From: Trifolium pratense
Lineage: Eukaryota; Streptophyta; Magnoliopsida; Fabales; Fabaceae
NCBI RefSeq assembly: GCF_020283565.1
Contig: NC_060059.1
Coordinates: forward strand, 26,857,838 to 26,921,837
Length of the DNA: 64,000 nucleotides
Reading direction: 5' to 3'
Shown: positions 25,091 to 34,840 of the stretch, in pieces
How positions within the stretch are numbered: the first letter of the stretch is position 1
Layout: the number at the start of each line of letters is the position of its first letter
Position numbers and translations under genes: made by a program
Notes under the pieces: generated by a model
What the model was told of the DNA's origin: nothing
The model's database searches: none
Seen by the model: only the letters and a program-made list of their open reading frames with translations

Positions 25091-26469
25091 ATTGGAACAA
25101 TTTGAAGTGAGCACCATGGGTTATAAGTCGGATATCGAGGGACTTTCCGAAAACAATTTGGAATTGTGGAAAGTGAAGATGGAAGCAATTTTAATGTTCG
25201 GGATGATGGGTAAAACATGGAGTGTTGTTATCCGGTGCCTCGAAGATAAAAAGTTAATGGAGATGGTGAAGAAGACGGTCGGCCTCGAGAGGCGGTGGTA
25301 ATAATACTCGGGTTACTTCTGAAACAACAACTTTATTATGAGGATGCGGAGATGCTAGTGGAAGTTGGGAACCGGTGGAGTGTTGAGTCATGGACGTTGG
25401 ATACTCCTATCACATGTGGTCAAAGAAGGAATACTTTGAGACTCTAGAACTAGTTGAAGGTGGAGTCGTTCATCTTGAAAACGTATAGCTTGAAGGTTCA
25501 AGGTATGAGTTCAGTTTGTCTTACGAAGTTTGGCAATCATTAGTTTCTTTACACGATGTGAGGTATGTTCCTAAACTTAGATGCAAAGATAGTTGGTCAT
25601 GCATCTATAACTAGCGGTGATTCTCATAATGTGGTTGAGTTATGGGACTTCGGGTGGACCTGTTAGTGACATGAGTTTAGTTGGACTAGTGAACAAGGTT
25701 TACTAGGTGTTGAACTGAACTGGAATTGTTGGAGACTAACAATAACTTGAAGTATGTTTCAGAGGAGTTTAAGAGGTCTTGCGTGATACAAGGTGGAGAT
25801 CATGGTGAGTATACTTTGGTGGAAACTCGGTTTGAGGTGGAGTCTTCCAATAGTGGTAGACAGTCAACATTAGCTCTTGGCTATCTAATCGGAGATAGGG
25901 AGGAGAGTGGTATTGTTGAACCAAAGGGGATGACCATGGAGACCTTGTGGGTTATGTTTCAATTGTGGCTGAAGAAGTGCAAGACCTTAAGAGGATCTTC
26001 AGGGAGGCAATTGAAAGCAACAGGTGATCAGACTTGGTAACTTGTGAGACTGCTGGAGGTAGTTGGATACAAGGAGAGTTTGATGTTGCAGCTTGTGGAA
26101 CCGCCTAAAATTCCAAGGTTGGTTTGGAGCCAAGCAAAACTTCAGGAGGACGGAAAAGGCACAATCCGGGGGCTAAAGAGGGATGGTGGAGCTTGTTGAG
26201 CTATCTAAAATTCCGATGATAGTTGGGAGCAAGCGTTTCTTCAGGGAGGTACGGAGTTGACCTCTTCGGAGTCTGAAGAGGGTGCGTTGAATCTTGTGGG
26301 GCTACCTAAAATCCTATGGTAGTGGGATGCAAGATCTTCATGAGAGCGGAAGGCATTCCGAGGATGAAGAGGGAGGTACGATCCGGTGATCTTGAATAGA
26401 GGTTCAAGATGGAGAGAGCAGCACGGTGGTTGATCGGATCACCATCGATTTAAAGGCAAGGTGGAGAAT
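25091..26469 (+). pseudogene. Degenerate copia gag/pol remnant in element D
   Basis: A short gag-like start at 25116 (MGYKSDIEGLSENNLELWKV) matches the copia gag pattern of F/LSG.N..LWK.KM. It continues in frame to 25301 and then breaks. Further remnants include VSLHDVRYVPKL around 25547-25585, typical of the segment between protease and integrase, and a possible rve fragment near 25730-25790. From about 26040 to 26400 the sequence consists of degenerate ~110-bp repeats (CTACCTAAAAT..GGTAGT..GGGA.CAAG). No functional protein is expected. Confidence 0.7.
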
Positions 26470-27082
26470 TGTTGGATATGCCTTGAAATCTCAGTTACAA
26501 GAAGTGAAAAAAAATCTTTGTTGAATCTTTTTGCATCTTTGATGTTTTGAAGATTTTTTGGAAAAAAAAAAATATTTTCTTGGAAGATATTTGACTTGGA
26601 TTTGTTTTATTTTAAAACAGATTTGTTACTAATTTTTTGGCATATTATTTTTCTATAAATAGGGAGTGCTTTATTCATAGAAAAATTGAGAGAGAGAGGG
26701 AAAAGGTTTTCTCTTGGTACAACTCTAGGGTGGGAGAACTATCTTTGTGGTACACCTTGGGAAACACTTATCAAATTGAGTCTCTTGGCCACGGGAAGAG
26801 ATTCGGGTTTTTGGGTAGAATTAGGATTAATTCTTGTAACTCAATTGGAACTCTTTGTAAAGTTACTCGTTTGATATAGTGGAACGGAGGGGCTGCTCTC
26901 TCCCCCAGACTAGGTCATTATTGGACCGAACTGGGTAAACAAATATTGTGTTCTTTCTTCTCCTTTACCTTTTATCGGTTATCATTATTATTATTGCTTA
27001 TTCCGCTTAATTATTGGTTGCCGTTCTATTGCTCCACACATCAAGTTATTCATTGGTGTGATTTTAAGACGAATTCACAACA
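26470..27082 (+). repeat. 3' LTR of element D
   Basis: 613 bp, nearly identical to the 5' LTR, ending CAACA directly before the GTGTT duplication. Confidence 0.93.
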
Positions 27083-27087
27083 GTGTT

Positions 27088-27220
27088 GATGCGGAGGATT
27101 TTGTATTTTGTGATATTCAAACCAGCGCTTTATAATCAGATTTTCAATTTTTCCGCTGCGTATTTTTGAAAAAGATTTTATAAAGACAGAGTTAATTAAT
27201 TAACGGGTTTGGGTGTTACA
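27088..27220 (+). repeat. 3' LTR of element A, segment 3 of 3
   Basis: This is the last 133 bp of A's LTR, matching 342-474 with one visible substitution and ending GGGTGTTACA. The next bases, GGATG, should be A's target duplication; the other copy is outside the window. Confidence 0.92.
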
Positions 27221-27664
27221 GGATGTCGGCACACTTGGCTCCTAGACAGCAGAGACAAGTGTTACCACATGTGGCACCACATCAGCAAAGATGACAGAGA
27301 CCTAGATTTATACCTAGACCCAGAAGCAGGTACCACTCATGGAGATGTCATCACTGTGGAAGAAAGGGGCACATAAGGCCCTACTACTACAAATTGTATG
27401 GGTATCCAAGTGAAATTCCTCAAGAGTCTGATCCATCCATTACTAAAACAATGATGAAATTTGAAGGAGGTAAAATCCTATGCCACAAGTTTTGTGACAT
27501 TTGGAGATGGAGCAAAGGGGGAAATCAAAGGTATTGGAAGACTGATTGACCATGGTCTACCAAAACTTGAAAATGTTCTCCTTGTAAAAGGACTAACTGC
27601 CAATCTAATCAGTATAAGCCAACTATGTGATCAAGGCATGAAAGTCAACTTTACACAAAATTAA
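27221..27664 (+). pseudogene. E gag C-terminus and protease-integrase linker remnant
   Basis: The frame around 27340-27410 encodes a gag zinc knuckle, CHHCGRKGHIRPYYYKLYGYP-like, with one Cys replaced by Tyr in the last position. It then shifts frame near 27450, and 27461-27664 encodes VTFGDGAKGEIKGIG..LPKLENVLLVKGL, the segment that follows the copia protease. The protease catalytic DSG motif that should lie between is missing, so an internal deletion is likely. A TAA at 27662 interrupts the frame before the integrase. Confidence 0.75.
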
Positions 27665-27697
27665 TGTCTGGTCAGCAATAATGAAGGAGACATCCTT

Positions 27698-29458
27698 ATG
27701 AGGGGTGTTAGATCAAAAGACAACTGCTACTTGTGGATCCCTCTTGAAGAAGCTAATGTATCTACATGTCTCTTAACTAAAAATGAAGAGGTTAAGCTGT
27801 GGCATCAAAAATTAGGACACCTTAACCTGAAGAGCATGAAGAGAGTCATATCTGAAGAAGCTATCAGAGGACTACCAAGTTTACATATACAGGAAGGCAA
27901 TATCTGTGGTGAATGTCAGATTGGGAAGCAAACCAAAGTGTCGCACCAGAAGTTGCAACACTTGTCCACCTCTAGAGTTCTTGAGTTACTACACATGGAT
28001 CTGATGGGGCCCATACAAGTTGAGAGTCTTGGAGGTAAGAAATATGTTCTTGTTGTTGTTGATGACTTCTCTAGATATACTTGGGTAAATTTCATTAGGG
28101 AAAAATCTGAGACTTTTGAAGAATTCAAAAATCTTTGCTTACAACTTCAAAAAGAGAAAGATTGTGGTATTGTAAGAATCAGAAGTGACCATGGTAAGGA
28201 GTTTGAAAACTCTAAATTTGCTGATTTTTGTGCTGCTGAAGGAATAACTCATGAATTTTCTTCTCCAATTACACCTCAACAAAATGGTGTGGTTGAAAGA
28301 AAGAACAGAACCTTACAAGAATCTGCTAGAGTGATGTTGCATGCCAAAAATGTTCCTTACAAGTTCTGGGCTGAAGCCATGAATACAGCATGTTACATTC
28401 ACAATAGAGTAACATTAAGAAAATGTACTACTACGACACTGTATGAACTATGGAAGAATAGGAAGCCTACTATGAAATATTTCCATGTGTTTGGGTCAAA
28501 ATGTTACATTTTGGCAGATAGAGAACCTAGGAGAAAATTGGACCCCAAAAGTGATGAGGGGATATTTTTGGGTTACTCAACCAACAGCAGAGCATACAGA
28601 GTCTTTAACTCCAGAACAAGAACTATGATGGAATCAATTAATGTTGTTGTTGATGATAATGATACAACAAGTGCAGATCCAGCAGAAGAGACAGATGTCA
28701 TAACACCTGTCCCAACACCAGATGATGATCAAACTGAAACTGAACCTGATCAACAGTCTGAATCTACTACAGAGGCTCCTAGACTAAACAAAGGACCATC
28801 TACTAGAACACAGAAGAATCATCCTCTGGAACTTGTCATTGGAAATCCAAATCAAGGAATTGCAACAAGAAGATCAAAAGAAGCAATCTCCAATTCATGT
28901 TTCATATCCAAGATTGAACCAAAGAATGTTAAAGAAGCTTTGATTGATGAATACTGGATCAATGCTATGCAGGATGAACTAACTCAGTTCAAAAGAAGTG
29001 AGGTATGGGATCTAGTACTTAGACCAGATGGTATAAATGTTATTGGTACAAAGTGGGTGTACAAGAACAAAACTGATGAAAATGGTGACATTACTAGAAA
29101 TAAAGCCAGACTTGTAGCACAAGGATACACCCAGATAGAAGGAGTAGACTTTGATGAAACTTTTGCTCCAGTTGCTCGCTTGGAGTCCATAAGATTACTC
29201 TTGGCTGTGGCATGCATCTTAAAATTCAAGCTATACCAAATGGATGTAAAAAGTGCATTCCTAAATGGCTATCTAAATGAAGAGGTATATGTTGAACAAC
29301 CAAAAGGGTTTGTAGATCCAAGCTTTCCTAACCATGTTTACAAACTAAAGAAAGCACTCTATGGATTGAAACAAGCCCCTAGAGCATGGTATGAAAGACT
29401 GAATTCCTTGTCAGCCATGGATACAAGAAAGGTGGTAATGATAAAACCCTGTTTGTAA
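27698..29458 (+). pseudogene. E pol, part 1: integrase and N-terminal reverse transcriptase (copia)
   Basis: An open stretch of 586 codons. Residues ~30-95 are the pre-integrase zinc-binding region ([19 protein letters not shown]), and ~97-260 the rve core ([34 protein letters not shown]) with the D-D-E positions present. From ~425 comes copia reverse transcriptase ([55 protein letters not shown]). A frameshift near 29400 ends the frame before the catalytic YVDD, which is found in the next frame. The upstream frame in the same phase is cut off by the TAA at 27662. This copy cannot make a complete polymerase. Confidence 0.92.
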
Positions 29459-30444
29459 GAGAAGAGAAAGGGAAGCTAATGATAGCTCAGATATATGTGG
29501 ATGATATTGTATTTGGTGGAATGTCGCGACAAATGGTGGAACATTTTGTGCATCAAATGCAATCTGAATTTGAAATGAGTCTTGTAGGTGAGCTAACTTA
29601 TTTTTTAGGTCTTCAGGTCAAACAAATGGAAGACACCATATTTATCTCTCAGGAAAAATATGCAAGAAACATTGTGAAGAAATTTGGAATGGAAGGTGGT
29701 AGCCACAAAAGGACACCTGCACCTACACATTTGAAGCTTACCAAAGATGAGAAAGGGATTGATGTGGATCAAAGTCTCTACAGAAGTATGATTGGTAGCT
29801 TGCTATATCTCACAGCTAGCAGACCTGATATCATGTTTGCAGTAGGTGTTTGTGCTAGATATCAATCTGAGCCCAAGATGAGCCATCTGACTCAAGTAAA
29901 GAGAATCTTCAAATATGTCAATGGAACATGTGGCTATGGAATTTTATACTCTCATGGTAATGATTCTACACTAGTTGGCTATTGTGATGCAGATTGGGCA
30001 GGAAGTGCTGATGATAGAAAGAGCACCTCTGGTGCATGTTTCTTCTTGGGAAGCAATCTAGTATCTTGGTTTAGTAAGAAGCAGAATAGTGTGTCTCTAT
30101 CCACAGCTGAGGCAGAGTATATAGTAGCTGGTAGTAGCTGCTCTCAATTGTTATGGATGAGACAAATGTTGAAGGAGTATAGTGTGGAGCAAGATGTCAT
30201 GACACTTTACTGTGACAATCTGAGTGCTATAAACATTTCTAAAAATCCTATTCAACACAGTAGGACTAAACACATTGATATACGCCATCATTTTATAACA
30301 GAGCTTGTAGAAGAAAAAATTGTTACACTTGAGCACATTGCATCTGAAGAACAATTAGCAGACATTTTTACAAAAGCTTTGGACGCAAGTCAATTTGAAA
30401 AATTAAGGGGCAAATTAGGAATTTGCCTTTTTGAAAATCAATAG
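29400..30444 (+). pseudogene. E pol, part 2: reverse transcriptase palm end and RNase H (copia)
   Basis: This continues element E's pol in a different frame. The frame is open from about 29406; the first ATG is at 29479. IYVDDIVFG holds the catalytic YVDD, FLGLQVKQ follows, and RNase H has YCDADWAGS, STAEAEY, and LYCDNLSAI, with the copia end TKHIDIRHHF..LADIFTKAL. The frame ends at TAG 30442-30444 in the context CAA TAG CAG TTA, then remains open in the same phase into the envelope-like ORF. Confidence 0.92.
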
Positions 30445-30450
30445 CAGTTA
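30442..30450 (+). promoter_or_regulatory. Candidate readthrough stop between pol and envelope-like ORF of E
   Basis: The pol stop is TAG followed by CAG TTA. This fits the UAG-CAR-YYA context known from tobacco mosaic virus readthrough, a mechanism reported for the soybean SIRE1 envelope-like ORF. The preceding codon is CAA, as in the viral example. The frame is open from 30445 to 31611. Confidence 0.7.
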
Positions 30451-32322
30451 CTGCATGGAGAGCGTGCAGCAGTTGATTTCTCTCTCCCACTTTTGGTGCG
30501 CGCTAACTTAAGGGAGTTATTATTTGTTTTTCAAAACCAACCTATCTTCACGCAAACTTCTCACCTTCCTCTCTCTTTCACGCAAATCAACTCAACTTCA
30601 ACTTTGTACTCTCTCAGAGAACGTTCAACTTCCATCTTCTTCAATCACAAACTTCATCTCATTTCACTCACCATGTCTGACTCTGCAAAATCCTCACCAA
30701 CGAAGAATGAAGGTGTTCCATCACTACAACAAACGGTAATAAATGCTATTCCTCTCAACACCATACCTTCCACAAGTCCAACGATGAGGAGAAAATCAGT
30801 TGCAAAGAAGGATAAATCATCCCGAACAAGTACAAATCCTTCATCTCCCTCCGCTTCAATTAAGAAAACGAAGAAGAAGAGCAAGAAATCGCGAACTGAA
30901 TCGAGAAGGGCTTATACAATGTCTGAACTGTATATTGATCCATTACCATCGAGTGATGTTCCTACTCCTGTCGATAATGCTGCAGAGGATAATATTGACG
31001 CATCTGGTAAGAATTCTCTTAATCAAAATTTGGGGAAAAATGTTCTTAACTCCCATATTGTTGTTGATGCTAATATTGGTACTTCTACTGAGACCAATAA
31101 GGATGTTGCTGATGAGTCTCTCAAGAAAACTGCTCCTGAGACTCATGTTACGCCAAGTGTTGCAACACATGGCGATGCGCCAAATGTTGTGCCAGATGTT
31201 ACCACATCTTTGGCACAGGAAAATATGGTGGACTATTCTGAGTCTGATGAGAGTCCCCAACCTAAGGATGCTGATAAAGAAACTGTTCCTGGTAAGGTTG
31301 TAAATGAAAATCCTGAGGTTATAATTGTTAATGAAACAACTATGAGTGAAAAGTCTATTCCTGCACATTCTGAAGCTAGTGTGGCTAGGAGGACTAGAAG
31401 TAGGGCTGGTAAAGGTGTAGAGACTGCTAACACACCTGTCCAAACACCCAAACCTTCTAAGGCTAGAAAAGATACTGGTAAAAAAACTCTTTATGGACCT
31501 CCAAAACCTGTCAGTAAGGTGGTTCCTAGAACTGAGACTAAGAAAAGGAAAGCTCCACCAAATAGTGATTCTGATTTTGAGCCAGAGACAGATGTTGCGC
31601 AACACATCTAGGAAGAGTATAGGAAGAAAGAAGGTCCCTCAATCTGTTCCCTATGCTCCCTTGGATAATGTATCATTCCATCTGGAGAATGGGTCTGCTA
31701 GATGGAAATTTGTGTATCATAGGAGGCTGGCTCTGGAAAGGAATTTAAAAGATGATATTCTTGAATGTCCGAGTGTTGTTGAAGCTCTTGAGTATGCAGG
31801 TTTGATGAAAACTGTGGTTGGTTTGGACAAGTGCTATGACAGGCTTGTCAAAGAGTTTTTGATTAATGTGGCTGACAACTATAATGATCCAGCAAGTCCT
31901 GAATACAGGCAAGTTTTTGTTCGTGGAAAGTGTGTAAAATTCTCACCAACTGTGATTAACCAATATTTGCAAAGAAGTACTGATGAGGTGGCTGCCTTAA
32001 AAGTCACAGACAATGAGGTCTGCAAGGTCCTCACAGGTGGCAGGATTAAGGTATGGCCAAGCAAGGCAAAATTGGATGCAACTTCTCTCTCTCTCCATTT
32101 TATGCTGTTTTGAATAGGATAGCTGCACACAATTGGGTTCCTACAACCCACTCAGGAGATATAGCTAGAGGATTGGGAAAGTTCATATACGCTGTGGGTA
32201 CAAAAGCTAAATTTGATTATGGGTCCTATTTCTTTCAAGAAACCTTAAGCCATGCCCTGACCTATGCTGTTGAGAAGCCAGTTGCTCTTCCTACTCTGTT
32301 ATGCAATATCATCCTTGAGCAA
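30445..32322 (+). pseudogene. Envelope-like ORF of SIRE-type element E, frameshifted
   Basis: The first part is open at 30445-31611, either by readthrough of the pol stop or from ATG 30673 in a good context (CACCATGTC). It is Ser/Thr/Lys-rich with basic patches (KKTKKKSKKSR). The frame then shifts near 31605 to one running to 32113, and shifts back near 32055 to one running to 32322. The middle part (LDNVSFHLENGSARWKFVYHRR..) resembles the plant 'putative transposon protein/envelope-like' family found at the 3' end of SIRE-type and related elements. A solo LTR interrupts it at 32323, and the C-terminus lies at 33685-33948. The role in SIRE elements is unproven. I call no transmembrane segment. 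Dead in this copy. Confidence 0.72.
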
Positions 32323-33679
32323 TGATGGATAATTTTCGCAAGTGAACGAATTACCACGTAGTAATAAAAATATCGATCCACAGGGATTGTGTGATTAAAC
32401 TAGTCTAATAGTGTTCATGAACATTATGCAAGAAATACACATAAATTGGGGGTATGTTGAGTGATGAATTGTTAGAAAACGTGCTTTAATATAATGGAAA
32501 AGCGAGGTAGAATCATCGGAATCACCTAGTCTATAGCTAAACCACATGCAATCTACTATATCATAGGAATCTACTCAAGTGTTCACAACTGGATCGACAA
32601 ATTAGTGAATCGCAATCTCTTGTCAAAATTCACTCTATTCGTTGTCGATACTTCCCCGATCTCTCGGGCGGAAGCTACCTACAACGAATGATATGAAAGC
32701 GTGTCGATCGTTCGCTACACTCTATGTCTCAATCTCTCGACCGAAAACACTCGAGTGCTCAATGCAATTCAGTTCAGAAATTAAATCAATACTCTCGCAC
32801 GTGACTTAACTCGAAATCATTACAACACTAATGAAGGATTATAAAGCATTAAACATAGAATTGCATTGAATAAACACTGTTACAGAGTAAATCCTTACAA
32901 TTAAGCAGATTACATAAGATTCATCTACATCCTAAGCTATCCTAGATCCTACCTCCAAAAGAAGCTCAGCTCCTCATGTTGCTTTCTTCGCGTCCTCGCT
33001 TCAACTTCATGGCTTGATGATCCATGCTATTGAGGTGCTCGGAGCTATCCTTTGAAGTCCTTGATCTGGATCTTGATGCTTCCAAAATCAGAGAATGGAT
33101 GAATATTGCAGAATTTTCCAACTCTTTAACAGAATTATGCAGAAACCATATATACTGAACGCAACCACGCCGCGCGCCAGATCCATCACGCCGCGCGTGG
33201 TTGCAATCTCTTCAACGACGCCGCGCGTGTAACAGTATCACGCGGCGCGTGATCAACCCTGAGGCCTCTGATCTTCAACTCTGCCATCTTCACGCCGCGC
33301 GTGATAGCTCCACGCCCCCGGCGTAGTTGTTCCTCTTCTCTTCCCGCCGCGCGTGGTCAAGTGCTACGCCGCGCGTGATCAAGTCAGAGAGCAATCCAAT
33401 TCCTGAGCAAGCTTCACGCCGCGCGTGGTAAGGTATCACGCCGCGCGTGATCAAAGTGACAACTTGGCTCTCTGTGATCTCCATCACGCGGCGCGTGATG
33501 GGCTACGCCCCCAGCGTAGTGAAAATCAGCACTTTCCTGCAATTTTTCCTGTTTTCTTGCAAAACAAGTAATCAAGCTTATGATTAGATTTCTCTTATAT
33601 TTATTGCTAAAAACCTACTAAAAAGCATTTAATGTTGCTAAAATAGGCATGGATTAGAGAGTGTGACGATCCGTCATCA
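32323..33679 (-). mobile_element. Athila-type solo LTR inside E's envelope-like ORF
   Basis: 1357 bp with short inverted ends TGATG...CATCA and target duplication AGCAA (32318-32322 and 33680-33684). Its left end (TTCGCAAGTGAACGAAT.., ATCGATCCACAGGGATTG) has the layout of the Athila LTR at 55842, so the orientation is minus. No internal coding region or second LTR is present, indicating LTR-LTR recombination. Removing it with one duplication leaves E's frame in phase. It contains a GC-rich palindrome cluster at 33165-33520. Confidence 0.88.
33165..33520. repeat. Cluster of ~12 GC-rich near-palindromes (CACGCCGCGCGTG) in the solo LTR
   Basis: Units such as TCACGCCGCGCGTGA, TCACGCGGCGCGTGA, CTACGCCGCGCGTGA and CTACGCCCCCAGCGTAG occur about every 20-40 bp in otherwise AT-rich sequence. 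Arms vary but mostly stay complementary. Confidence 0.88.
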
Positions 33680-33684
33680 AGCAA

Positions 33685-33948
33685 CACCCAGATATTCTGA
33701 GAAGCACTGATGTTCCTTGTAAAAGGAAAGGCGTGTTGGTTATTGAGCAGAGGTTGTTAGATGGGACAAATGTTGCAGCAGGTGTTGGCACATCTGTCCA
33801 GGCTGGTGTACTTTCAAGAAAGCATATGATTGCAGATCTGACTGAAGCAAGCAGAGCTCTTGAGGTCAGGAAACTGAAAATAGATCGTGTGATTGAGGCC
33901 CTCAAGGCTGAGGAAGCTGCTGAGACTGCTGAGGGTGAGCCTGATTGA
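33685..33948 (+). pseudogene. C-terminus of E's envelope-like ORF
   Basis: Resumes directly after the AGCAA duplication in the phase left at 32322. It encodes about 87 codons with an Ala/Glu-rich, probably helical end (ALKAEEAAETAEGEPD) and stops at 33946-33948. Nothing indicates an independent gene. Confidence 0.7.
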
Positions 33949-34840
33949 CAAGAAGGTGAAGGAACTAGTGGCTCTGATGATGACACTGAGGATGTGATGG
34001 AGGACTCTGATGAAAGTTCTTCCATATGATTTCTGATGTTTTCTTATTTGTCTCTGATGTACTTTTGGTGTTTCTTTGTTGTTACTTTTATGGGCAAGGC
34101 CCTGGATTTCTAGCACCTGTGTGTGCCTATGGTCTGTAATATGTGCACTCTGATATTCTCTTGTCTGGTACTCTATGTTTTCCTATGCATGATGTTTGTC
34201 AGAATTTATGGCTAAAAAGGGGGAGTAGTGTGTGTGTGTGTGACAAGTGTATAGACAGATGTTCTCACATCTGGTGACTGGTTCTATGAGTGTTTGTATG
34301 CTCGTATTGAGGGGGAGTGTGAGTAATATGCATGTGTTGAGGGGGAGTAATGAATATTCTTTCTCTATCTGATGTTTGTATGCATGAATTCAGGGGGAGT
34401 GTGAGTGATAGTATCTCTTGATCGCCTGAATGTATTTGATGTCAAATGTTGTGCCAAGTGTTATGGCACCTGACTAATGAGTCCACTGTCCACTATGACT
34501 GAGAATTTATTTTTCTCAGATGTCTTATGGGAATTTATTTTTCCTGTTGTTCTTATATTGAAGAAAATGCGCTTTAAACTATTAGGAGTTTATTTCTCCT
34601 ACTTCTTAGCATCTACTATTGGGAGTTTATTTCTCCCTTGTGTTGTTCCATGAGGCTAGTTGTGATTATTCCGCTATTGCATTGCCTCTGATGCTACTTG
34701 ACTATCCTGGAAGTAGTTTTATGATATATTACTTTTTTTCCTAGTTGTGTGATCATGTTGACTCGAAGGAAAGGTAATATTGTATCTCTCTGAATACTGG
34801 TCTAATACTGTTTTAGCCAAAATTTGCCAAAGGGGGAGAT
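33949..34840 (+). other. 3' untranslated region of E with repeated purine tracts and hairpins
   Basis: A non-coding stretch with five GGGGGAG tracts (near 34218, 34312, 34341, 34394 and 34832), the last being the polypurine tract next to the LTR. It also holds a series of stem-loops with loop TTTATTT (34499-34637) and a GTGCCA/TGGCAC hairpin at 34451-34469. Multiple purine tracts are typical of SIRE-type elements. Confidence 0.8.
34499..34637 (+). repeat. Four stem-loops sharing the loop TTTATTT
   Basis: Stems and loops: 34499-34505 with 34513-34519 (CTGAGAA/TTCTCAG); 34529-34533 with 34541-34545 (GGGAA/TTCCT, one G-U pair); 34583-34588 with 34596-34601 (TAGGAG/CTCCTA); 34621-34625 with 34633-34637 (GGGAG/CTCCC). 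The 7-nt loop is TTTATTT in all four. Confidence 0.88.

Larger units (their letters stand above)
24457..27082 (+). mobile_element. Element D: non-autonomous copia-derived LTR element nested in A's 3' LTR
   Basis: A 2626-bp element with 613-bp LTRs at 24457-25069 and 26470-27082 (TGTTGG...CAACA), flanked by target duplication GTGTT (24452-24456 and 27083-27087). The LTRs differ by a few substitutions and homopolymer indels. A polypurine tract (AAGGCAAGGTGGAGAAT) precedes the 3' LTR. The internal 1.4 kb keeps a gag start and scattered pol remnants but no working frame. Confidence 0.93.

Noticed and set aside
27221..27225. GGATG as a confirmed target duplication of element A
   Set aside because: The matching copy would be about 2 kb left of the window, so it cannot be verified.
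30943..31605. A 220-codon minus-strand frame and a 167-codon plus-strand frame (30800-31303)
   Set aside because: Both overlap the envelope-like ORF in other frames; the apparent Leu/Ile/Arg-rich composition is a by-product of its Ser/Asp/Asn codons.
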